From Akebia trifoliata (Eukaryota > Streptophyta > Magnoliopsida > Ranunculales > Lardizabalaceae), in the NCBI GenBank assembly GCA_017979445.1, contig CM030717.1, positions 25,221,288-25,285,287 of the forward strand: a stretch of 64,000 nt of DNA, given 5' to 3'. Below are positions 48,480 to 60,460 of the stretch, one piece after another (positions within the stretch are counted from its first letter, which is position 1; each line of letters begins with the position of its first letter). The notes beneath the pieces were generated by a model. The model was given only the letters and a program-made list of their open reading frames with translations, ran no database searches and was not told the origin of the DNA. A program made the translations under genes and the position numbers.

Positions 48480-50080
48480 GATGAGAGCATTATTTCCTAA
48501 TATGTTCCACCTGACCATATGCGTAACAATGTCAATGATTTTGTCTTCGTAGATCTCTGTGGAGTAGGCAGTTGGTAGACTGGGGTTTGTAAGCTCTGAA
48601 CCTACCTTGTTGATTCCTTTGGCCTTGTTGGCATCATTGGAGCTCCAACTGCTCTATAACTCGGCGATTGGGGAACTCTACAACTTGATAGTGGAGGAGT
48701 TCTATATTATAGATACATGGATTTGGAGGAGATTGACTTCGAATAAATCGGTCTCTTGCTCGAATCTGATCTGGGAAGAAAAGAAATCTAAGGTCGACTC
48801 ATTTACCCCTTGAAGGTCTGAAACTCTATCTCCTCTCGTTTTATCCTTTAAGCTCGATTTACCGTATTTCTATAATTGGTAGTCTTAATCATCGATCTCT
48901 TGGCCCTTAGGTAGGGTTATAGTCTTTTAAAGAATTTACGGGCCTTCTGCAAATCTGTCAGGATAAGCTCGGGCGCATATCGTGACAACTTAGTGAACCT
49001 CATATCATAGTCGGTAATCAATAGATTACCCTGCACTAATCTCAAAAACTCCTAGTGTTTGATTTCTCGAGCAATCTCAAATATAAATCTATCAACAAAT
49101 ATCCTCTCGAATTCTACCCACTCAAACGATCCATCTCCCAATACATTCATCTCAAAATGTTACTAATGATTAGCATCCTCGTCCAACTAGAATGTAATCA
49201 CCGTCACCCACTGATCTCTTGGGTATTACATATTACTCAAAATCTCTCTAGTATTCAAAATCCACTCATTGACCTCAATCAGATCGGAAAAGTCCCCAAA
49301 TCTCGATAAACGTAATCGTTGAAAATTCTACAACCACATCGCTGGATTTACCTATCCTTTGGGCTGGGGGATTCTCTTATTCTTCAAAGGCATGACCTTG
49401 TGGTAATGGTCTCTAAGGTGAAATAGTATTTTCCTTTTGCGAAGAAGTCCAACGCTTCCTCATTCTTAGATTTAGTGGTGTGCCTTACAATCGTGGCAAG
49501 TCTTACACCATCTCTCACTTCCGATCAATAGTCTTGTCTGTTCGGGATGGCACAAATACGTTATCAACTTTATTTAAATCTGGTGGCCTTATTGTTCCTT
49601 CAATTGGTTTGTCTAGCATCTTTTTGAGGTACGCATCCTTAATCGAGTGATATTGACTCGAACATTGTTCTACTTTATATCCCAATTTACCACATTTGTA
49701 ATATATCGCAACTCTTCTTTTCAACTGATTTAGTAGTATATGTTGTTTCTTATAAAATTCTTTCATCCATTGAGTTGGTATGTCTATCATCTTACTCCTC
49801 ATATATAGTTATTTTGCCTATGAATTTGCTAGTTTCATAATTGCTTGTATCTTATTAGATACTACTTGTTTTCCTTTCATTTGGCTTTGAGGTATTGATG
49901 GTTGTGTTATTCATATTTCTTCTCTAAACTTGACATGAGACTCGGCCATCTGTCCCATGAATAACATTAGCTATATTATCAGGTCAGTAGTTTGATCCAG
50001 AATCTGCCTCGTCTCTGTTGCGTTTCGGTCTTTACCTCATTAGCTCCTCCCGCTTGTATTTATCCGTAACAAGGAGCTTA
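48480..50080 (-). pseudogene. gag: Element B gag, decayed, same two-knuckle order as A
   Basis: On the minus strand the N-terminal part carries RNATETR and MAESHVKFREE. The open frame 49802-49515 carries DIPTQWMKEFYKKQHILLNQ and the first knuckle, YKCGKLGYKVEQC, in which the first Cys and the His are replaced by Tyr. The capsid relic follows at about 49330-48900. The second knuckle near 48525 reads CYAYGQVEHIRK, with the second Cys changed to Tyr. Many stops show that it is dead. From 47287 to about 47930 the interior is AT-rich with no gene, and 47935-48290 repeats the odd segment found in A. Confidence 0.7.
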
Positions 50081-50372
50081 TTAGAATAAGGCCAAAACTA
50101 CTCTTACGTAACTATGAATTCTACTACAGCCTGGAACTTATTAATGGATTCCATTTTCATTACTAACAGAACGAATCAAGAATCCTATCTTAGGCTTACT
50201 AAGCTCTATAGAATTCTAGACACGGAAGAACTCGTAATTCCAATACGGAACTACTGATGAGCTCGGATACCGAATTCCTAGTGACACTCTATGATTGTCG
50301 ATCTAATATCTATGGTATCAACAAATTCTCTAAAACATAGCAGATCAGTATCCCATACGGATCTAATACTAT

Positions 50373-50384
50373 GCTCTGATACCA
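50373..50384 (-). other. Element B primer-binding site (initiator tRNA-Met)
   Basis: The + strand reads GCTCTGATACCA, the complement of TGGTATCAGAGC, two bases from the 5' LTR. Confidence 0.92.
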
Positions 50385-50386
50385 TC

Positions 50387-53300
50387 TGTGGCGCCCCGCC
50401 GAACGCTAACACAAATCCCCATGTCAGATCTCGAGGTACTAGGTGGCACCTCGAAATTTCGGCATGGTCTCCTCTGTTTATGTTAGCAATCCAAGGCGTT
50501 TAATCAGTACCTGATAAACGGCATACAATCCTGCATACAGATATAAAATATAATACTAGCGGAAGCCTATATAAGTCTAATAACGTACGAAAGATCAGAG
50601 TGCGGAAGAATAACCAAGATACAGGATTATACAAAATTTCTCACTCTAACAGAAATCCTAACACTCAGAACAACATGTATAATACTCTCGGATAAATCGA
50701 CACCACTAGGGGTAATAACCCCAATACTCACCAAGTGACGAACTCTGGCTGTCTATCTGACCCACCAGATGATTCTCATTCGTGCTCTACTCCTGCCTCG
50801 CTAAGCTTCGGATCTGAAACTAAAAAAATGGAGAATGAAAGGGTGAGTAACAATGGTTACCCAGTAAGGAAACAATAATTTCTGCCAATAACCTCTCCTA
50901 ACATGAACAAATAAACATACTGAATCATTTTAAAATAAACAAAGTTTTACAGAAGAAAACTACGATTAACTGGTACATATAGCCAGGGATGAGCAACTAA
51001 ATATTTTAAAACTCACATTACATCGATCAGCAGTACTCACTATAACATTCTCTTTTTATACAAATCTAATTGATCAAATGGAAACAATAAACATGCATTT
51101 CATTTTATATATCAAAATAAGCAACAGATACATAATACACGATGGTGGAGTATTGGAATTAGAGAGTTGGGATTCACGACTGGATCGCTCCCAGTCGGGA
51201 CATGATGTTACAATTCCTTTCTGGCTTTTAGTTCCTGATTTTGTGGTCGGTCGCTGCCCTTACCACGTTTGGTTGACCATTTATCCGGCTCAGGCTGGCC
51301 GTTTGACGTGACCGTAAGCAATGGGTCTCTTTTCGATGTGTCAGAACGTTCGACTACTATAGATTGTTAGTGATCACTGACTAATCATCTTCGTCTATGC
51401 CTATCAGGCGTACATGTGATTCCCAAAGATACAAACCATTCGTATACGACCACCTTTACATTACAAGTTCACTGGTAAAGATAGAGAGGAATAAACCCGG
51501 ATTCCAGTTGTGACTCCACTGTCATACGCGTCCCATACCACGTATGAGTTTGGTGGTCCCTACCGTACATCCCAGGATAGTACACCACTCCGGATGATAT
51601 GATGCACTATCCCTTCAGGCATTCACAAACTCTTTAACAGCTCACAAAATAGCTATATATATTATTTTCATTTGAAAACAAAAGAGAAATTAACAATACA
51701 AGGTTGAGAATAGATATCCAGTTTCCTACCATGCAAGTGTGGCCACCCGGCCTAAAATAAATAACATAACAGAGCGCCTCGCGCTAACAGAAAGTAAATA
51801 AACATGCAACCAGTAACATTATCCCTGGATATCCATTCACCAACCTGCATACAACACAACAACGTAAAATGCAGACATCACCCCTCGGGTGTGACTCTGA
51901 CATTTTACCGTTTCATACCCTTTTTCCCTTTTTTTTCTGATTTTTACAGTTTTCAATCTCTTCAATAAAATATCTATTTTCTGATATTCATCAACTCAAA
52001 ATGAGTTCATTGAATATTAAATCACATTTTCCAACTATAGAATTTATTTCTATCAATAATATTGAAAAACAATACAATTTTTATATCAAAACGGGGTCCG
52101 AACAGTGCACAAGACCCAATTTATGGAAATAACCCGTTATAATACTCTACCCACGTATAATTTATTAAAAATACAATTAAACATATCTAACATGCAATTT
52201 CTGGCGTGAATTTTTGAAATAACAAAATAATTCTATATTTTAAAATACATCCAAATTTTTCGATAAAATCCTAAATGCAATTTTCACAATCTAGATTACT
52301 AATAGAAATTGAGAGTTCCTTACAATCTCTAGGCAAAAGGATCAAAGCGTGTGCGCAAAAATCAAGGCGATCTGCGCGGAAATCGAGATGGACCGAACTT
52401 CGAAGCGGCTGATTTTTGAAATCGACCTGGTGGTTTTGAAGATCTCGATGTGCTCGTCTCTTCTCCCTTCTACGGCAAAAGGCAGTTTGACCCCGAAACC
52501 GATGAAAATCGAGGTCGAAGTTACGAAAATCTCCGTATAAAAATATGGCTGATTTTTGACTATACGGGGTGAAAAATACGAGAAAATGGAAGAAATTTGG
52601 TTGGGTTATGTAGAGAATGAGGCTGCGGACGTTTCTCCCTTCTGCGTCGAAAGACGGTTTGACCCCGAAACGGACGAAATCCGAGGTCAAAGTTTCAAAA
52701 TTTTCGTATCCAAATACGGCTGATTTTGACGATATTGGATGAAATAGAAAGTGAAACGAAGAAAGGTTGGGTGGGTTTTGTAGAGAACGTAGCTGCGGAC
52801 CTTTTTCTCTTCTGCGGCGATCGTCGAAAATGGACCGTTTGCGAGAGATCTGAAGTGGAAAAATCGGAGGAAAAACAAATTTCTTTTTTTTCATTTTTTT
52901 TTTTCGCACTGTTTGGACGAGTGGGGAAGATGAGAGAAAAAAAAAAATTAATGTTATTTAAATAAAATGTGGGACGAATTCGGTATTTTGTTATTGTTTC
53001 GATCGATGATAATTTGATCATCCGGATTCCAAAACTGACAAATGAATACTCTATTTCACCTAATTTTTTCGTTCGGATCTAATGGTGTAGTCAATTTCTT
53101 CAAATTTTGTCTCTATAAAAAATTTACATTTTTGGCCTGATGTGACCCCTAAACTTGATGTCGTTTTCGTTTCTGACGATAATTCAACTTTCTGATCTCC
53201 AAAAATGATAAATGAATAGTCTATATTCAATAATTTTTCGTTACGAACCCAATGGTATAATCGAATTTTAAAAATTATTGCTCTAATAAAAAGTCACTGT

Positions 53301-53545
53301 TTTAGCCTGGTCCGACCCGGTAATCGAGGATTTTGCAACTTTTATATTCGGACTCGCATTTGAGCGTGCTTACAGGCTAAACTATGTTTTTCGATCATTT
53401 TAAATCTAATGGTGAGGTCAGATTCTATTAAAAATGATCAAAACAAGGTCCTACAGTTTTATCCTAAGTCCCACTTTCAAGATTTTCTTAAAATTTCACT
53501 ATTTATTTTTCCTCTAGATACGAATTAAAAATTTGGGATATTACA
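50387..53545 (-). repeat. Element B 5' LTR (right)
   Basis: Pairs with 44109-47273. A 212-codon minus frame (52909-52271) covers the 171-bp duplication but uses a different frame from A in part of its length, which argues against a conserved protein. Confidence 0.94.
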
Positions 53546-54047
53546 GTAATGGAATTTGAGCGTTGGGATTCACGACTGGATCAGTCCCAGTCGGGACATG
53601 ATGTTACTATGTAAATATGTCTTTTAGTTCTTGATTTTGTGGTTGGTAGTGTCTACCACGCTTACGAGACCATTTATCCAGCTCAGGCAGGTTGTTTAAT
53701 GTGACCGTAAGCAATGGGTCTCTTTTCGATGTGTCAGAACGTTCAACTACTACTAAAGTGTTAGTGATCACTAACCAATCATCTTCGTCTATGCCTATCA
53801 GGCGTGCATGTGATTCCCAAAATAGCATTCTACTCGTATACGACCACCTTTACAATACACATTCACTAGTAAATATAAGAAGAAATGAACCCGGATTCCA
53901 GTTATGACTCCACTCTCATACGCGTCCCATACCATGTATGAGCTTGGTGGTCCCTACCGTACATCCCAAGATAGTACACCCCTCCGGATGATATGACGCA
54001 CTATCCCTTTAGACATTCACAAACCCTTTAACAGCTCACAAAATAGC

Positions 54048-54049
<2 letters not shown>

Positions 54050-54082
<33 letters not shown>
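54050..54082. repeat. (AT)n microsatellite in solo LTR C
   Basis: A pure alternating AT run of about 32 bp, where the matching part of the B LTR has only ATATATATT. Confidence 0.9.
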
Positions 54083-54086
<4 letters not shown>

Positions 54087-57000
54087 TTTCATTTAAAACA
54101 AAAGAGAAATTAACTGAACAGGGTTAAGAATAGATATCCAGTTCCTACCATGCAACTGTGGCTACCCGACGTAAAAATAAATAACAGTACTCAGCGCATG
54201 CGCCAACATAATCGTAAGTAAACATGCAATCCTTTCATTAATAACCTGGATATTCTTTCACCAACCTACATACAACATACAATGTAAAATGCAGACATCA
54301 CCCCTCGGGTGTGATTCTAACATTTTACCGTTTCATCCCTTTCCCCATTCTTTCGGTACTTTCACTTTTTGTCTTTTCGAATCAAATCATTCATTTTCAA
54401 TCTTTCAAGGTTATTTTTGGTCTTTCCATCGAAAATCATCAAAGTTTATTCAAAATAAGGTCCCGGCGATACACGGGACCAAAGCTGTTAAAAACAAGGA
54501 AAGTTTGTGAAAATTTGGCTAAGTGTAGGAAACTCAATTTTTCAAAATTCTCGAAATTAAAAACGAATTTTTCGAAATGAAAGTCTCGATCACGAGATTA
54601 GACACCATATAGTTTTTGTAATCTAATTCAAAGTAATGCTAAAGTAATTACATTTTGAAAATTTGTCGAAAACATCGAAAACTACGTTTTATTCTTGAAA
54701 CCAAAATTTGGATTTTGATTCTTTGATATTCGGATCTCGAAACTATTCCCATTGTTCCGAAATGGGGGGTAAAACCTTCATTTCATTAAAGAACTTAAAG
54801 TAAATGGAAAGTAAATGTTTTTAATGAAATGAAGGGTGGAAAATCAAGTATAGGCAATGGGGAGGTCAAGCCAAGAGTCAGAGTCTATTTTTGATTCAGA
54901 ACAATGCTGTCGACGGCAGAAGCTTGTTCTGTTGATGGACCCGACAGTTCCTGCCGATAAAAGGATTTTACCGACGACAGAATGGTCATCGATGGGTGTA
55001 GGTGGTACCGACGGTCCTACCGATAGTACTGATCTTCCTCACGATTTTTGAGATTTTTCGATCCCTTTTTTGGATCTTTGTTCAATTCTTCAAACCCCTC
55101 AACCCACCCACGAATTCAATATTTAAAACATAGATAAAACACATCAAATCCTTATTTCTAGCATGAATTTCAATTCAAACAAAGATTTCTACGATTTAAA
55201 ACAAACAATAAGTTTTGTTAAAACAACCTAAATGCACATTTTGAAATCTAAAGTTACCAATAGGAATCGAAAGTCCCCTACCTTTGTTTGTGGTTGTCAA
55301 TGGTGAAGAATCAACACTGAGGATCAATGTTTGGCGGTTCGAAGTTCCGAAAGTGGTTGAACTCGGGTGCCAACGGAGTGGTTGGTCATGAAACCCTCTT
55401 TGAATGTGTTATTCCCCTTTCTAATGACAAACAACGACTCTCCTACGATTTGGATGAGGCTCCAAGTGGTTATAAATAAACCCACTTACTGATTTTTGTG
55501 GGGGACCAAGAGAACGAAAAGGAAATGGAGGTTAAATGGAGTCAGCACGTGGAGCTCGACAACGCCGACAACTTTGCCTTTTTCGTCGAGGTTCAATTCG
55601 GACTCGTTCACTCTATAACTTGGTGGAAATGGGTTGAAACCCTTAGGTTGAAAAGTGGCTGTCGTTTGGGATTTCTTAGAGAAGAAGATAAATGAATGAA
55701 ATAAAAGAAATCAGATTTCTTTTATAACAAAGCTGAGGGCATACTTGTAATTTTCTCATCATTTCTAGTTTCGATCGTAACTTAACTAATCGGACTTGAA
55801 AATTGACAAGTGAGTATACCATTTCGAATAATTTTTCTCTACGGATCTAATGGTGTCATCAAATCTTTTTTATTCTCTTTCTAACAAAATTTCACTATTT
55901 TGGATCCCACTTAATGCGAAATTCGAGGATTTTATAATATTTTTCATCCGAACTTGAATTCGAACTTTCTTACAGGCTAATGTATATATTTCGATCATTT
56001 TAAATCTAATGAAGAAGTCAATTTTCCTTGAAATTAGTCATAACAATATTCGAGTATTTTACTCTAAATTTCTCCTTCGATATTTTCCTCCAAATCTCAC
56101 CATTTAATTTTCTCGAGATATGAATTAAAAATCAGGGGTGTTACAAGTGTAAAGGTAGGTGGGATTCAGATGTATTGCCTCTTGATAAACTTCAATGCAA
56201 GGAGTCTCCTGGATAAATTAGTGATCACTGTTAGTCTGCAATCGTCAAACGGTAGGCCTTACTGTAAGGTGAACTCAATATTGAGTTCTTGGCCAACGGC
56301 CAGTCTGAGTCGAACAAACGGTCCCATAATTGTGGTATGATGATCGGTCACATAATCAAAGTTTAACAATGGGATCCATATCGGATTTGAAGTTTGGAAT
56401 ATTAATTTGCCATGTCGAGGCTATTGTATCAGCATGTTCCTTTACTCTCTTATCGACTGTACCACCGTATTTTTATTATGTATTTTTTTAATTTTGTGAT
56501 GCTGATAGATGTTTTCCATTCAAATAATGTATATGTTACTTAAAATGATAGAAATAATAAATTGAAGTTATTTATAACTACTTATTAAGTATGCTTAGGC
56601 ATTTATCGTATGTTACATTATGAAAATCTACATTATTTTAACTGTTTGGATGATTATTCGTGCATATATGACTCGTTGTTAGAATGACGTTCATCCTGCT
56701 GAGTAACATTCCCTTGTTACTCACCTTATTCTCCCCCTTTCAAATGCCATAGCTTTTAAAGAGCTTGCCTAGGAAGAGTCATTCGAGGAGATTCCTATAG
56801 AGGATTTTGTCGAGGATCTGCAGCCTTCGTCTGCTTGAGGATTTGTCTAGTTGTGTAACAAGTGTAATGTAATTCAAATTTTGGGACATGATGTATATTT
56901 TGAGAAGTTGTGTTTTTAAGAGACGATTAAAATGTTTAGGTTTGTCATGGGTTATGATTATGACTATTTAGCTTCCACTGATCTGATATTGAGATTATCT

Positions 57001-57148
57001 AATATAGATTCCGCTGCATATATTCTTTTTTATAGTGTTTTATCTATGATTGTTCTATCAGGTTGTATGATTTGGTTACCTCACACCTAGTGATTCTGAT
57101 TAATGAATCATAGGGATTCATGTTGGGATTTTGGGACGTGACAAACTT

Positions 57149-57850
57149 AATTTTTATTAGATTACATTTTAAATTTTAATTGTTTAACTTTGATCTTTAT
57201 TTAATTTTGAATTTTAATTGTTTAATTTTTAATTTGAATTGTTTGATTTTAATTTTAATTGTTTAATTTTTAATTTGAGTTTGATTTTTTTTATATTTTC
57301 CTAAGAATAGGGTCTCTAGGTTAAAGTTGGACATTGAGGCGTATTTCAATCATTTTCGTAATTTTCCTTAAATTTATTTATTTCCATCGATTTGGGTTAT
57401 GTTAGACTTAAAATCATATTCTGAGTGCGATGGTGATATTTTTAAGATTTTTCGGAGGTCCAAAATTTATGAAGGGTATTTTTGTCATTTTGTCGATTTT
57501 TACAAATTTTTACGAATTTTGACGTGAGATTTCTTTCAGTCCCAACATGGTTATTTTTAAGTTTTAAGCTTGCGTTTTCCTAACGTAACAAGGTCTCTAA
57601 GTTATCAAACTGTATAGCAAACCTAAGCTTGCATGCTTGCTAAATCGGGTATAAGGTGTAGCGATCCTAGGCGTGCGTAAATTTCTATGTCGAGTCGTAA
57701 CGAGTAGAGGAGGGTGGAAAGATTGGAAATGGGAAAAGTCAGAAATAGTACTCACAAGCCTTCGAGTTCTTAGCGATCATCATTAAAAATTCACGGTAAA
57801 CGGGTGACGAATTGTCGAATTAGGCAGATGCAAAAAGTGGGGTGTCTACA
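57149..57850 (-). repeat. Solo LTR E, right block
   Basis: Runs from the D insertion to the E terminus. It shares TTTTCCTAACGTAAC, TTCTTAGCGATCATCATT and GGCAGATGCAAAAA with the matching end of the F LTR, where similar blocks precede GGGGTGTCTACA. Confidence 0.8.
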
Positions 57851-58489
57851 GTCATGACCACGTGTTGGTAATGCACACAGATGATTAGAGATTAACTTTT
57901 TTATTTCAAAAGTTGGAACCCCACGGAATTTAGTAGCATGAATGCTCCAATGTCAACTTTGGACAACACACTTGACTGAGATCGTTGTGTGACAAGTCCT
58001 TATGGGTTCAATATGGAAATTTGACAACATTGCACACTCCTTCAACGCTACTTGAAATAAATTTTTTGAACCATAAGTATTTCTAACTTTTAATTTCATC
58101 CGTCCTCTAGAACGATTTTCAAGAGAAAACTCAATAACTTCATCATCAAAATATGGACTATCATATCCTTTATCATAATCGTTTTCCCACATATTGTCAG
58201 ATTTAACACCATCAGATCCTTTGTCAGAATCTAATCCCATGTCTATGCTGCGACTAAACTCTTCTCTTGAGTCGGAACTACTACATGAACTATTTTTCGA
58301 GACTTTTTTTCTAGATGAATTATAAGACTCAAAGAATTTTCTTTTTTTTCTACGAAAGAAAACACTCTCGTCCATATCAATATCCCCACCATCAAAAAGA
58401 TAATTCATTGTAAAAGAAAAATTGTACCTGAACATAGATGTGCCAAATTTATAAACATTTCTAAGAAGATTAATTGAAGAAAGTAACAC
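57851..58489 (-). pseudogene. MULE transposase, N-terminal part, pseudogene
   Basis: The minus-strand frame from 58489 has a basic then acidic Ser/Asp-rich lead (RRKKRKFFESYNSSRKKVSK, SDGVKSDNMWENDYDKGYDS). A Mutator DNA-binding-type domain follows (PF03108-like: LFQVALKECAMLSNFHIEPI, TTISVKCVVQS). After a stop near 57950 it reads HWSIHATKFRGVPTFEIKK, matching the family pattern C-x-W-x-I-H-A. It ends LPTRGHD at the E insertion. Joining this to 28604 gives GHDHRQASSRW with no shift, so this is the front half of the same gene. Earlier exons upstream are not clearly seen. Confidence 0.8.
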
Positions 58490-59570
58490 GAGTAGACATA
58501 CATAGGGGTTGAATATCTTGAAATATCGACGTGTAGGTTTGGATTAGGGGGATATGAATTTGAAATATTTTGATACGTAGGTGGATAAATTAAACTCCCA
58601 ACTTTACTCTAGACATGACAATGTGAATCAAAAAATCAATAAAAAATATATATATGATTTTTTAAGGTTCGAATCACCCTAGCGTATGCCTAGTTTCATA
58701 TACTAAGCTAATAGGTGATGAATCTGAAACTCGTCCAGTATCATTGCATCCTTTGGTTGGATTGTTGAAATAGGATCGTCTTCACTATTCCTTTGTAAAT
58801 GGGATTGAAAGAATAATTAGAGATGAATCGCATCAATATAACTCAGACTATAACCACTTATTAACTTAAAATAAAATTAAAGAAAGAACAAACCTAGTTG
58901 CACATCTTTCTATTTTCAACAACTTCGAAGGGACCACAATAAGCTCTAATATTTTTTTCCCTTCTACATGTGTAAAATCGTAAATCATTCATATCAACCA
59001 CAAATAAAACACAAAAAATAAATTTTTTACCATGATAGATACGAGTTCATGATGTCCCATACCTATTTTCAAACATATTCTGTGCATGCATATGGTTGGT
59101 ATCATTTTCCATTTCAACAAGGCATCGAGATTTTGTGATGAAAATCTATATGGTTTGGAAATCTTTCGGTACTCCAAAGAACATCTCTTTAACGTCTGCA
59201 TTGTTTTCTATATATATCTCAACGACCCGCCAAAGCGGTCTACGATCTCTCCATCGTGAAAGCATATCAACAAAATCTTATTTTTATCAATTTATTAAAT
59301 TCTCCATGCGGATGGTATTTTCATACTAAGAGTGAGATTATTTGTAACCAAATGGAAAATCTATAAAAATACATTTTATTTTTTATGTTGTTGTCCCAAT
59401 AGTATGTTCATGTTTCAGCAATCATCACCCCTATTGATTTCTAGCTTCGTGCAGCACCAAAGCCTACAAGTTTCGCCTTTTTGTGGTTTCTAGTCAGGAT
59501 CAAGTTATCAAGTTTCAAACCACTATGAATGATCCCAAAATAAAAATGAAATCCTTAACACTAATTAAAA
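58490..59570 (-). other. Upstream region of the MULE gene, no assigned domain
   Basis: A minus-strand open stretch at about 59270-59060 reads DMLSRWRDRRPLWRVVEIYI, then ENNADVKEMFFGVPKDFQT, and looks protein-like, but I cannot place it. It could be an upstream exon of the MULE gene or another captured fragment. The remainder is AT-rich. Confidence 0.3.
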
Positions 59571-60441
59571 TAGGAGAAGATGATAGCGAAGCTGATCAAA
59601 TTGGATTTCTTCTTTTCTTCAAAAGATTCGACTCTTGAATGTGTATCAATCCCTTGTTCTTCCTCAGAGGGAGAAAGAGAGAGAGAGAGAGAAACATCAC
59701 TCTCTGCTGCCGCTTCTTTCTTTTTGGAGAAGAAGATAGAAAAGGGAAAAAAAATAAAACGCTAACAGCACACCATATTAAGGGTTTGAAAATTAAAACA
59801 ACATCTTTACTAACGACATTCCATCCATAACGACTTATCCATTGTTGTTGCTAACAACACACTGAAATTATTATTTTATTTTATTTTTTGGTTTTTTTTT
59901 GCTTGCTGTTAACAGACATCACAACTCGTAATACTAAAAAACTAAATACATCTAAAGCAAAAAAAAAAAAAAAAAAAATTTGAAAAAAAAAACTATTAAA
60001 AAACAAATCACATTCCTAAACATGAAAAGATTTTTTTTTTTAAACATATTGTCCGAGGAAAAATTAGACACGCCTAAATTTTTTTATTTTATCTATTTAT
60101 TTATTTATTTAACAAAAAAAAAAAAAAACTATTAAAGGACAAGTCATACACCTAAAAAAAAAAAACTAGCTTCACGATTCGACAAGCATTACTCTATTCT
60201 CAACTAACTTCCTTAAATCTTACATTATCTAGGGTCATTCCAAATGGCCCTTGATTGAACCATAGAAAATAACATGTCAAAGTCAAATATTCAAAGTCCA
60301 AACACATGATCAATAGTTGAACAAAAAATAATGATAAAAACAAAAAATAAACAAATAAACAAACAACTCAAAACAAAAACATTCTAAGTCATTTTAGCAA
60401 TGCTCCCTTACTTAGGGTTTTTCAAGTTTGATCCTCAATAA

Positions 60442-60459
60442 TCCCTAGTGGAGTCGCCA
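60442..60459 (-). other. Element H primer-binding site
   Basis: The minus strand reads TGGCGACTCCACTAGGGA, one base from the LTR, with one change from the F site. Confidence 0.7.
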
Positions 60460-60460
60460 C

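Larger units (their letters stand above)
44109..53545 (-). mobile_element. Element B: full-length LARD-like Ty3/gypsy element
   Basis: This 9437-bp sister of A lies in minus orientation with exact TSDs GTAAT (44104-44108 and 53546-53550). LTRs are 3165 and 3159 bp. The primer site (complement 50373-50384) and purine tract (complement 47274-47286) are both intact. The interior has the same order as A, with a decayed gag and no pol. It is the innermost layer of the nest. LTR to LTR divergence looks like 1-2% by eye, similar to A. Confidence 0.95.
43337..56145 (-). mobile_element. Solo LTR C, inserted in D and carrying element B
   Basis: Edges are TGTAACGCCCCGTCAAACGC on the left and CAGGGGTGTTACA on the right. 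Exact TSDs AGTGT lie at 43332-43336 and 56146-56150. Its own parts are 43337-44108 and 53551-56145, about 3.37 kb, in minus orientation. It is A-type in order (ACGCGTCCCATACC, GCATCACCCCTCGGGTGTGA) but diverged from B. Short frames inside, such as 55498-55695, are not supported as genes. Confidence 0.9.
41089..57143 (+). mobile_element. Solo LTR D, inserted in E and carrying C and B
   Basis: The left edge TATAATACTCTGAATT aligns with the A start TGTAACACCCCAAATT; the right edge is GGGACGTGACA. Exact TSDs AACTT lie at 41084-41088 and 57144-57148. Its own parts are 41089-43336 and 56151-57143, about 3.24 kb. It follows the A-type LTR order: early TCTCGAGAAAATAT, TTCAAAATGGTCGAAAAATA, late GTGATCACTGTTAG and ACATTCCCTTGTTACTCACC. 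It is far more diverged than A and B, so it is an old solo LTR. A GATG/GATA simple repeat lies at 42890-43080. Confidence 0.88.
28610..57850 (-). mobile_element. Solo LTR E, inserted in the MULE gene and carrying elements A, D, C and B
   Basis: Ends are TGAAATTGCACCAACCC on the left and GGGGTGTCTACA on the right. The target duplication is GTCAC (28605-28609) and GTCAT (57851-57855), one mismatch. Its own sequence is 28610-31064, 40513-41088 and 57149-57850, about 3.7 kb in total. It relates to the LTRs of F and H by GGGAnTCGCCACCTAG, GGTCTAGGAACCAAA and GAAAGGTGTTAGGTAC. No internal region is left, so it is a solo LTR from recombination between two LTRs. It is the oldest layer of the nest. 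Confidence 0.85.

Noticed and set aside
57144..57850. Right part of E as an independent truncated LTR
   Set aside because: The TSD of D and the matching AATTTTAATTGTTTA-type sequence at 40.9-41.08 kb show that it continues the E block left of D.
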